Source of the DNA: Bacteroidales bacterium UBA1208
GTDB lineage: Bacteria > Bacteroidota > Bacteroidia > Bacteroidales > P3
Assembly (NCBI GenBank): GCA_002309955.1
Contig: DBXQ01000034.1
Location: 15,840-29,039 of the forward strand
DNA length: 13,200 bases
Reading direction: 5' to 3'
Numbering within the stretch: the stretch's first letter is position 1; each line of letters begins with the position of its first letter. Made by a program: the position numbers and the translations under genes. The notes under the pieces are model-generated. The model saw only the letters and a program-made list of their open reading frames with translations. It was not told the DNA's origin and did not search any database. This document shows, in pieces, positions 6,139-12,186 of the stretch.

Positions 6139-8238
6139 ATGAAATGGAAATTGTTGTTTTTTTTATTGCCAGTGATGTCGTTTGCAGTCTCCTGCAAGAC
6201 TGATATGGACGTTACTGAACTCACCGACTGGGAGTTTGAATACAACGACCAATGGTACTCCGCCAAGGTGCCGGGGTGCATCCATACCGACCTCATGGCA
6301 CACAACCTCATTCCCGACCCCTTCTACGCCACCAACGAGGATTCCGTGCAATGGGTCGGCAAGCAGGCATGGAAATACCGCACCATCATCACCCGCGACA
6401 TGTGGGAGGGGTTCGAACACTGCGACCTCGTGCTCAATGGAGCCACCTACTGCGATGTGTGGCTCAGTGGTGAGTCGTTCGGCACAAAATTCCAAACACG
6501 GGTGATGACCATCGATAATATGTTCCGCGAATACAGGGTGTGCCTGTTTGATGTCTTGCTCGACAACAAGGAGTTGCCCGACCTTGGCGACGAGGCAGTG
6601 CTGGAGATAACGTTCTACCCCATCGAGCAAAACAACGAGGACCACTTTGCCACCGAAGTAAGTGAAGAGGATGGCTATCCTTGGCCTGACATGGATTATG
6701 ACCTGCCCGACCACCGTGCCATGAGCCGCATGGCTCCCTACATGCTGGGGTGGGACTGGGGTCCAAAACTCAGCACGGTGGGCATTCTCGGCAGTGCAAG
6801 ATTAGAGTGCTACAATGACGACCTGCCCGAAAAGCCGGTGACTAAACCCAAGTCGTGGGGTGTGACGCTGAAGCAGGAACAGGACTCCATCGGCCAAAGC
6901 TTCACCTTCTATCGTAACGGCAAGCCCCTTTTTGTGAAGGGTGCCAACTGGATTCCTGTTCATTCGTTCCCCGTGCTCGACAGTGCCAACCGTGCACGCT
7001 ACCGCTACCTGCTCACCTCCGCCAAGGAGGCCAACTTTAACATGCTCCGTGTGTGGGGAGGTGGAATTTACGAGCCTGACTACTTCTTTGACCTTTGCGA
7101 CTCGCTGGGTCTCATGGTGTGGGTCGATTTCAATTTCAGCTGTGCCCTCTATCCCTCCGACAGCGCTTTCCTCGACAATGTCAAAGAAGAGGCTGCGCAG
7201 CAGGTACGCCGCATAGCGCAGCATCCCTGTGTGGTGGTGTGGTGTGGCAATAACGAGGTGAAGAACGGCTGGGAAGACTGGGGTTGGCAGGAGCAGTACA
7301 AGTGGACTCCCGCCCAGTGCGAAATATTGAAGCATGGCATTGATACCCTCTTCGGTGAGAAAGGCATTCTGGCCCGCGCCGTTGAGCAATACGACCCTTT
7401 GCAGCGTCCTTACATCACCAGCTCGCCGCTCTTCGGCTGGGGTCATCCCGAATGCGTCACACATGGCGACAGCCACTACTGGGGCGTATGGTGGGGGGAA
7501 CAACCCTTTGAAATGTACAAGGAGAAGACGGGTCGCTTTATGTCCGAATACGGCTTCCAGAGCTATCCGGACTACAGCACTGTGTGCCGTTTCTGCCCCG
7601 AAGACCAGCGCACCATCGACTCTCCCACGATGAAGAGCCACCAGAAACACGGCCGTGGAAGGGAGATAATTGACAAAGCCATGCAACAATACTATGGCGT
7701 TGACAGCCGCTCGCTTAGTCTTGAAGACTACTGCTACGTGAGCCAGTTGCTCCAGGCTTGGGGTACGGGTTACGGCATTCTGTGCCATCAGCTGGCACAG
7801 CCTCATTGCATGGGCACCCTGTACTGGCAGCTGAACGACTGCTGGCCCGTGGCTTCGTGGAGCAGCATCGACTGCTATGGCAACTGGAAGGCGTTGCACT
7901 ATCGTGCCCGCGACCTCTTTGCCGATACCGTCGACCTCTCGCACTGGGAGAAATACTATAAGACCTACCCCAAGAACCTCCACCTTCGCAAGGCCAAGTA
8001 TCAGTTGGACCAATCGCTGAACAAGAAGGGGCAACTCACTGCTACCGTCAACGCTGAGACCAATCTCCGCGATGTGATGCTCCAGACCGAGCCCCATGTC
8101 GACGGCCATTTCGACAATAACTATTTCGACCTACCCGCAGGCTCCAGTGCCACGCTGCGCTTCATCCCTGCTGACCCCAAGGCCGACCTGTCGCGAGTAA
8201 AGGTCACTCTCAAGTGCCTCAATCAGGTGCTGAATTGA
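6139..8238 (+). CDS. Lipoprotein glycoside hydrolase family 2 beta-mannosidase, shortened
   Basis: Probably an exo-acting GH2 beta-mannosidase that removes non-reducing-end beta-mannose. The N-terminus is a lipoprotein signal (hydrophobic 4-17, lipobox AVSC, lipidated C19); the K/D-rich start CKTDMD would suit surface display, which is inference. The jelly-roll domain spans about 25-220 (DWEFEYNDQWYSAKVPGCIHTD, with the mannosidase-type WDWGPKLSTVGI at 205-216). The TIM barrel runs from about 255 to 595: GKPLFVKGANWIP (261-273), NMLRVWGGGIYEPDYFFDLCD, acid/base E373 in WCGNNE, nucleophile E470 in FMSEYG, and LYWQLNDCWP near 561. The last domain (about 612-699) keeps HFDNNYFDLPAG. At 699 residues it is about 150 shorter than the usual 850: the Ig-like domains 2 and 4 appear reduced to short linkers. 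Catalytic residues remain. No SusC/SusD genes are near, so no utilization locus is claimed. It is tail-to-tail with the radical SAM gene, 24 nt apart. Confidence 0.9.
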   Translation: MKWKLLFFLLPVMSFAVSCKTDMDVTELTDWEFEYNDQWYSAKVPGCIHTDLMAHNLIPDPFYATNEDSVQWVGKQAWKYRTIITRDMWEGFEHCDLVLNGATYCDVWLSGESFGTKFQTRVMTIDNMFREYRVCLFDVLLDNKELPDLGDEAVLEITFYPIEQNNEDHFATEVSEEDGYPWPDMDYDLPDHRAMSRMAPYMLGWDWGPKLSTVGILGSARLECYNDDLPEKPVTKPKSWGVTLKQEQDSIGQSFTFYRNGKPLFVKGANWIPVHSFPVLDSANRARYRYLLTSAKEANFNMLRVWGGGIYEPDYFFDLCDSLGLMVWVDFNFSCALYPSDSAFLDNVKEEAAQQVRRIAQHPCVVVWCGNNEVKNGWEDWGWQEQYKWTPAQCEILKHGIDTLFGEKGILARAVEQYDPLQRPYITSSPLFGWGHPECVTHGDSHYWGVWWGEQPFEMYKEKTGRFMSEYGFQSYPDYSTVCRFCPEDQRTIDSPTMKSHQKHGRGREIIDKAMQQYYGVDSRSLSLEDYCYVSQLLQAWGTGYGILCHQLAQPHCMGTLYWQLNDCWPVASWSSIDCYGNWKALHYRARDLFADTVDLSHWEKYYKTYPKNLHLRKAKYQLDQSLNKKGQLTATVNAETNLRDVMLQTEPHVDGHFDNNYFDLPAGSSATLRFIPADPKADLSRVKVTLKCLNQVLN

Positions 8239-8262
8239 TAAGCATTTGCAGAACTCTGGAGA

Positions 8263-8874
8263 CTATAGTTTTCGGTAGGTGAAGCGGTCTATCTGTTTCA
8301 CGCCCATCTCATGTAGTCGTGCCACCGTTTTTGTGCAGTCGTCCTCGCTGTTGTACTCCGGTATCAATGGCACCCGCACCATCACCCGCTCCGGTCCCGT
8401 CAAGGCAAGCAGGTGTTCCAAATTGTCCCATGCCCTTTGGCTGTCGCCCCCTGTATAGGCATGGTATATGTCAGGGTTGCTCTCTTTAATGTCCACTATA
8501 AAGTAATCCACCACCCTTGTCGCTGCGGTTACCGCCTGCTGTGGCACCTGTAGCGACGACTCTGCCGTCAGCCGCCAGCTCTTCCCGCACAGTGTCTTGA
8601 ATTCCTCGATAAACGCTATCTGCAATAACGGTTCGCCGCCACCGAAACACACTCCGCCGCCTGTGGCAATGAAGTAAAGATTGTCCACTCCCACCAGATT
8701 GTATAGCTGCTGCGGTGTGTAGAGGGGCAACCCTTCGGCAGACTCGAGACAGCGATGGTTGAGACAATAGCGGCAGTGCAGCCCACAGCCATGAAAGGCA
8801 GCCAGAGTGGTGACCCCTTGACCGTCTACCCCTATGCGGTGGCGGGATATGCCGATGAGCGGTACGCCTTCCAT
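8263..8874 (-). CDS. Short radical SAM enzyme (activase-like, COG1180 type)
   Basis: A 203-residue radical SAM protein. The cluster motif is C-x3-C-x2-C in FHGCGLHCRYC (28-38), where SAM is cleaved on a [4Fe-4S] cluster; GGGVCFGGGEPL (about 72-83) is the SAM-binding GGE region, and VVDYFIVDIKESNPDIYHAYTGG resembles the central part of pyruvate formate-lyase activases. It is shorter than the activases (about 245-300) and has no extra ferredoxin-like cluster insert and no SPASM domain. No glycyl radical enzyme gene is in the window. The start ATG (8872-8874) lies 9 nt behind the stop of the Cys-motif gene, so the two are almost surely one transcript, and that protein is a reasonable candidate for its substrate or partner. 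This link is inference; the specific reaction is unknown. Confidence 0.85.
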   Translation of the reverse strand: MEGVPLIGISRHRIGVDGQGVTTLAAFHGCGLHCRYCLNHRCLESAEGLPLYTPQQLYNLVGVDNLYFIATGGGVCFGGGEPLLQIAFIEEFKTLCGKSWRLTAESSLQVPQQAVTAATRVVDYFIVDIKESNPDIYHAYTGGDSQRAWDNLEHLLALTGPERVMVRVPLIPEYNSEDDCTKTVARLHEMGVKQIDRFTYRKL

Positions 8875-8883
8875 CGGTCAAGG

Positions 8884-9552
8884 CTATTTCACGATGACTC
8901 TCACGCCCTGAATCTCCATATTTTGCGTGGCATCGGGGTCGTAGGGGTCTGGCATCCCGGTTACGACCACCCCTTGCAACGGAAGAGCATTTGTTTTCAT
9001 GCTGATGGTTACTGTTTTCTGCGGTTTTGAAGTGTACATGTCGAGTGTAACTGTACTGTATCCGACGCAGGAGACGCGTATTTGGTATTTGCCCGGTCTG
9101 ATGGTGAAGGGCTTCAGCGTGAACATCCCATCAAAGTCAGTTAGGGTTCCTGTCACCAATTTGCCGTCTTGGTGGATGGTGACGTTGGCAAAAGGGATAG
9201 GCTCTTTGGTCTTGTCATCCGTCAACACTGAGCCGTGCAATCTTTTTAGGGTCACGGAATCGGTCATCTCCTTCGCTATGGGCTGTTGCGGAGTAGTGGC
9301 TTTCACCTCCTGCGCCTGTGCTCCGGCGGCAAGGCTCAGCATCAGCCCAGCCACAGTGGCCACCTTGCCCATGCTCAGTCGCCCGGCCAAAGCCGCCTCC
9401 AACTGGCGCAACTCGGCCTCGCATCGCGGGCAGGTGCCGCGGCATTCGCCTTGATAGGTGCATTCTTCGGTCTCGAATGGTATGCCGTTCTCGCGGGCGA
9501 TGCTTCGGCGCACCCTCTTCAACTCGTTGCAGATGTCTTTCCCGTGGCTCAT
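8884..9552 (-). CDS. Cys-motif protein with internal export signal and carboxypeptidase-regulatory-like domain
   Basis: A 222-residue protein from ATG 9550-9552. Residues 1-60 are a charged, Cys-rich segment: C8, then the motif CTYQGECRGTCPRC (31-44, spacing C-x5-C-x3-C-x2-C), then EAELRQLEAAL. Residues 62-80 form a hydrophobic stretch ending AGAQA before QE, a good signal peptidase I site. After it a carboxypeptidase-regulatory-like beta-sandwich (about 104-186) has LHGSVLTDDKTKEPIPFANV and GTLTDFDGMFTLKP; the tail carries GVVVTGMPDPYDPD. The N-terminal Cys-motif domain recurs in Bacteroidetes proteins as I remember it, but its function is not known to me. If exported, the Cys segment stays in the cytosol and the beta-sandwich faces the periplasm. 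A longer reading from GTG 9625-9627 is rejected because it would include the -7 box. It is first in a two-gene unit with the radical SAM enzyme. Confidence 0.82.
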   Translation of the reverse strand: MSHGKDICNELKRVRRSIARENGIPFETEECTYQGECRGTCPRCEAELRQLEAALAGRLSMGKVATVAGLMLSLAAGAQAQEVKATTPQQPIAKEMTDSVTLKRLHGSVLTDDKTKEPIPFANVTIHQDGKLVTGTLTDFDGMFTLKPFTIRPGKYQIRVSCVGYSTVTLDMYTSKPQKTVTISMKTNALPLQGVVVTGMPDPYDPDATQNMEIQGVRVIVK

Positions 9553-9616
9553 ATTGGTGTGTATTATGTTGATTACAGAATGATTATAGATTGGTTGCCT
9601 GTTGCGTGTGTGTTTG

Positions 9617-9624
9617 CAAATATA
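9617..9624 (-). promoter_or_regulatory. -7 box of the Cys-motif/radical SAM operon
   Basis: TATATTTG on the minus strand matches TAnnTTTG. At 19 nt upstream (9644-9647) the sequence reads TAAC, a weak -33 box. The predicted leader is about 55-60 nt before ATG 9552. The position where the -33 box should be abuts the left arm of the 9648-9744 repeat. Confidence 0.65.
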
Positions 9625-9647
9625 CACTTTTTTTTCGGAATGCGTTA

Positions 9648-9744
9648 CCTTCGCTCATTCATCTTCATTTATTCGTCAGTTCTTCCTCGCTGGAGGAAGA
9701 ACGAAGGAAGAACGAAGGAAGAACTGAGGTATGACGAGCGAAGG
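9648..9744. repeat. Nested inverted repeat with three 11-bp tandem copies
   Basis: Outer arms CCTTCGCTC (9648-9656) and GAGCGAAGG (9736-9744) are perfect complements. Inside, GTTCTTCCTC (9679-9688) and GAGGAAGAAC (9693-9702) form a 10-bp hairpin with loop GCTG. The right arm belongs to three tandem 11-bp units, GGAGGAAGAAC (9692-9702) and GAAGGAAGAAC twice (9703-9713, 9714-9724), and the left arm CAGTTCTTCCT (9677-9687) also pairs perfectly with AGGAAGAACTG ending at 9726. Several mutually exclusive hairpins are therefore possible. It lies between two divergent promoters. It has no T-run and so is not a simple terminator. Confidence 0.8.
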
Positions 9745-9786
9745 AAGTGCAGTGGAACATGGTTAGGCGGACGGGAGATAAGTTTT

Positions 9787-9817
9787 TTTACAATGTCAAA
9801 AAAAAGACGTATATTTG
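9787..9817 (+). promoter_or_regulatory. Bacteroidetes-type promoter upstream of the zinc peptidase gene
   Basis: TTTA (9787-9790), then 19 nt, then TATATTTG (9810-9817): one mismatch to TTTG-N19-TAnnTTTG. It is the only good promoter visible before the gene at 10024, although about 200 nt away. Confidence 0.7.
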
Positions 9818-10023
9818 CAACATGATAGTGTGAGAGAATTACTCTGTTGATGATAGCGCAAAGTAATGATTACCAAGAAGGTTGATTTGTTTGCTATGGG
9901 TTTTGTGGTATCGATTTGGTGAGTGAGAAACAAAGGGGTATATGATGCAGAGGCGAAAGGGGTGTTGATGCGGCATGGTACAGAAATGATTGTTTAATAA
10001 CTTAATATATTAATGCACTTGTT
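9818..10023 (+). other. Long untranslated leader or small RNA region before the zinc peptidase gene
   Basis: The stretch of about 200 nt between the promoter and the next start codon holds no convincing gene: the longest ATG reading I checked is 11 codons (near 9850), and the frame of the next gene has a TAA at about 10003-10005. It is either a long 5' leader or a separate small transcript. I recognised no known riboswitch in it, and no covariance search was possible. Confidence 0.4.
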
Positions 10024-10881
10024 ATGAATCTTGAAGGAAGACGCGAAAGCAAGAATGTTGACGACCGTAGAGGTCGGACTGCCAAAACTGCCGGTATCGG
10101 TATAGGAGGGTTGATTATTGCAGGTATTATCGCCTTGTTTATGGGCGGAGACCCTTCGAGCGTATTGCAACAGATGGCCAGCACAGGTACGCAAACAACG
10201 CAGAACACCGAGTATGTGCCTACGGCCGAGGAACAGGAATTGGCCAAGTTTGCCAGCCAGATTCTGGCAGGTACCGAGGATGTTTGGACAGCAGAGTTTA
10301 GAAAGATGGGTCGTACATATGAGCCACCGAAACTGGTGCTCTTCAAAGGGTCGGTGCAGAGCGGTTGTGGCGGTGCCACATCGGCTTCGGGTCCTTTCTA
10401 TTGCTCGGCAGACAAAAGTGTATATATCGACCTTGAGTTTTTCTCCAGCATGAAGCAGCAGTTGGGTGCTGACGGCGACTTTGCCTATGCCTATGTTATT
10501 GCACACGAGGTGGGTCACCATGTGCAAAACCTTCTTGGCACTTTGGGCGAGGCACACCAGCAGATGAGCCGTGTGAGCGAAAAGGAGTCCAACCAGATAA
10601 GTGTCCGGTTAGAGCTTCAAGCCGACTATTATGCCGGAGTATGGGCATATCATGACAATGAGATGTTCGGCTCGATAGAGGATGGCGACATCGAGGAAGG
10701 CCTCAATGTGGCTTCTAAAATCGGCGACGATTATCTACAGAAGAAGGCACGTGGCTACTCCATCCCCGACTCGTTCAACCACGGTACTTCGGCCCAGCGT
10801 GCCAGATGGCTTAAAAAGGGCTTGACCACAGGCAGTGTGAAGGGTGGTGATACGTTCTCCCCCCGTTATGAAAACCTGTAA
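10024..10881 (+). CDS. Neutral zinc metallopeptidase, YpfJ family
   Basis: A 285-residue protein of PF04228 (zinc_peptidase, YpfJ-like). It begins with NLEGRRESKNVDDRRG, close to the RRxSxNVEDRRG start usual for the family. One membrane helix (about 23-41, GIGIGGLIIAGIIALFMGG) would anchor the catalytic part outside the cytoplasm. The conserved SGCGGATSASGPFYCSADKSVYIDL (within 113-137) is followed by the zinc-binding HEVGHH (161-166) and the ELQAD segment (197-201), with a likely third ligand in that region. A C-terminal HGTSAQR (253-259) is also typical. Length matches the family. The physiological substrate is not known. ATG at 10024 is preferred since an in-frame stop lies about 20 nt upstream; there is no clear ribosome binding site. 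It appears to be transcribed alone, from the promoter at 9787-9817. Confidence 0.92.
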   Translation: MNLEGRRESKNVDDRRGRTAKTAGIGIGGLIIAGIIALFMGGDPSSVLQQMASTGTQTTQNTEYVPTAEEQELAKFASQILAGTEDVWTAEFRKMGRTYEPPKLVLFKGSVQSGCGGATSASGPFYCSADKSVYIDLEFFSSMKQQLGADGDFAYAYVIAHEVGHHVQNLLGTLGEAHQQMSRVSEKESNQISVRLELQADYYAGVWAYHDNEMFGSIEDGDIEEGLNVASKIGDDYLQKKARGYSIPDSFNHGTSAQRARWLKKGLTTGSVKGGDTFSPRYENL

Positions 10882-10907
10882 TGTGCCAAAAGTGTGGGAA
10901 AGAATTG

Positions 10908-10940
10908 TCAGCTAAGGGGTCGATGTGTTTCTGTAGCTGA
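10908..10940 (+). terminator. Weak hairpin after the zinc peptidase gene
   Basis: TCAGCTA (10908-10914) and TAGCTGA (10934-10940) form a 7-bp stem with a 19-nt loop, 27 nt after the stop. There is no T-run, so a role as terminator is uncertain. Confidence 0.3.
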
Positions 10941-10978
10941 TTGATAGTGAATGTGTAGTAATTTATTATGAATTTGTT

Positions 10979-11011
10979 TTTGCAACAATAGAAAAAAAAA
11001 CAGTATTTTTG
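10979..11011 (+). promoter_or_regulatory. Promoter of the outer membrane barrel gene
   Basis: TATTTTTG (11004-11011) fits the -7 box. TTTG at 10979-10982 stands 21 nt before it, two more than the usual 19. The leader to ATG 11049 would be about 30 nt and AT-rich. Confidence 0.7.
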
Positions 11012-11048
11012 CAATTTAAATCAAGGAAAAAACATAAACTATAATATC

Positions 11049-12068
11049 ATGAAGAAATCACTATTTATCGTGTTGTTCCTGGCCCTGATGGGTGGAGCAT
11101 TTGCCCAGAATGAGGGCGTGACCGAGTATGTGTCGGCATTGATTACTTTTAAGGACGGTACTCCTGTGCCTCAGGATTCGCTGAATCGGTATGGCGTTGT
11201 TATCCAGACCCGTTCGGGCAGAATGGCAACTGGTTTGATTGCTGCCGAGCAGTATCAGGCTTTTCTTAATGCAACTTTTGTGGAGAGAGTTCAGCCCTCT
11301 ACCCGTGTGTTTATGCGCAACAGCCAAGTTAATATCGACGGTGCCTATGTGGAGAACCCCTATCGCAAGGATGTAAAGGCTCCTGCCAACAAACCCGATG
11401 TCAAGGATCGTAATTCCGTGCGCCGTGACCTTATCCCCGAAGACGATATCCGCAAAGATGAAGCCAAAGGTTGGTATCTTGGTTTGATGCTGGGTGGCTC
11501 GAGCAATAAACCCAATGTTCAGAAGACTATCTTCGATGGCATTTGGTATCCCTATCGCGGTTTGAATCTTGAAGCTCGTGTTGGCTACCAGTTCAATGAA
11601 TGGTTCGGTATCCGCAGCGGTGTGGGTATGATTTCGAAGAACTATGCCACCAAGCTTACTGTCAACATCAATGGTGTCAGCCAGAAGTATCAGACTTATC
11701 ATCAGAACCAGTACCTGCAGGTTCCTCTGATGGCTGACTTCTCCATCGGTGGCGAGGCTGTCCGTATTCATTTCATGGCTGGCGGCTATGCTGCTTACTG
11801 GCTCTCGCAGTATCGCGACGGCTACATTTACAAAACTACCGAGCCCTACCACTTTACAGGTACTACCTATGCTTTCGTTGACGGCTATGACAACCGTTTC
11901 GATGCCGGTGTGGCCGCTGGTCTGGGTCTCAGCATGAATGTGACCCCCAGTTGGCAGCTGCATTTTGAAGGTAATTATTATCATGGTCTGATTAGCACTG
12001 CCAAGAGTCCCAGCAAGACATATAATCGCACATGGACCTTTGGCATGGGTGTGACCTATCATTTCTAA
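11049..12068 (+). CDS. Outer membrane beta-barrel protein with a subtilase-prodomain-like N-terminus
   Basis: A 339-residue secreted protein. The signal peptide is MKKSLFIVLFLALMGGAFA, with cleavage before Q20. Residues about 24-92 (VSALITFKDGTPVPQDSL..., RYGVVIQTRSGRMATGLI, FVERVQPSTRVFMRN) resemble the short N-terminal domain that precedes the catalytic domain in Bacteroidetes S8 peptidases; no Asp-His-Ser protease domain follows. A polar linker rich in K, D and R comes next (about 100-140). From KGWYLGLMLGG (140-150) to the end, alternating amphipathic strands with aromatic girdle residues form a PorT-like barrel (PF13568 type), ending in GVTYHF with the C-terminal Phe usual for outer membrane barrels. 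Strands such as LNLEARVGYQFNEWFGIRSG fit the family. It has its own promoter and a strong terminator, so it is monocistronic. Function is unknown; the prodomain likeness is from recollection and needs a profile comparison. Confidence 0.85.
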   Translation: MKKSLFIVLFLALMGGAFAQNEGVTEYVSALITFKDGTPVPQDSLNRYGVVIQTRSGRMATGLIAAEQYQAFLNATFVERVQPSTRVFMRNSQVNIDGAYVENPYRKDVKAPANKPDVKDRNSVRRDLIPEDDIRKDEAKGWYLGLMLGGSSNKPNVQKTIFDGIWYPYRGLNLEARVGYQFNEWFGIRSGVGMISKNYATKLTVNINGVSQKYQTYHQNQYLQVPLMADFSIGGEAVRIHFMAGGYAAYWLSQYRDGYIYKTTEPYHFTGTTYAFVDGYDNRFDAGVAAGLGLSMNVTPSWQLHFEGNYYHGLISTAKSPSKTYNRTWTFGMGVTYHF

Positions 12069-12097
12069 TGGATTGAAATCAATAGGTAGATGATATA

Positions 12098-12137
12098 GAA
12101 AGCGGTGGCCAGGAGACTGGTTTCCGCTTTCTTTTTT
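12098..12137 (+). terminator. Rho-independent terminator of the barrel gene
   Basis: GAAAGCGG (12098-12105) pairs perfectly with CCGCTTTC (12124-12131). An inner CCAG-GAGA-CTGG stem (12109-12120) extends it across a small symmetric internal loop, and six T follow (12132-12137). It starts 29 nt after the stop codon. Confidence 0.9.
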
Positions 12138-12186
12138 GATATGGATTGCGTCAGATGTGTTGATTTTGTCGCATAATGGATTTGGC

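Noticed and set aside
6802..8109. 435-codon open frame on the minus strand opposite the mannosidase gene
   Set aside because: It is the complement of a well-supported GH2 gene with catalytic motifs; the antisense protein has no recognisable domain, and long antisense frames are expected with this codon use.
6139..8238. Polysaccharide utilization locus around the mannosidase
   Set aside because: No SusC/SusD pair, sensor-regulator or second glycoside hydrolase is in the window.
9553..9627. N-terminal extension of the Cys-motif protein from GTG 9627
   Set aside because: It would include the -7 box TATATTTG as coding sequence; the ATG at 9552 gives the conserved-looking start.
9692..9724. Three tandem 11-bp repeats as possible CRISPR or replication iterons
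   Set aside because: No spacers, no replication gene or AT-rich unwinding region; the surrounding inverted repeats point to a palindromic element instead.
12177..12184. TGGATTTG as a leaderless nnrD promoter
   Set aside because: The second base of the -7 box is wrong and there is no TTTG 19 nt upstream; too weak to list.
12136..12186. N-terminal extension of NnrD from TTG 12136
   Set aside because: It begins inside the T-run of the upstream terminator and adds residues with no family likeness.
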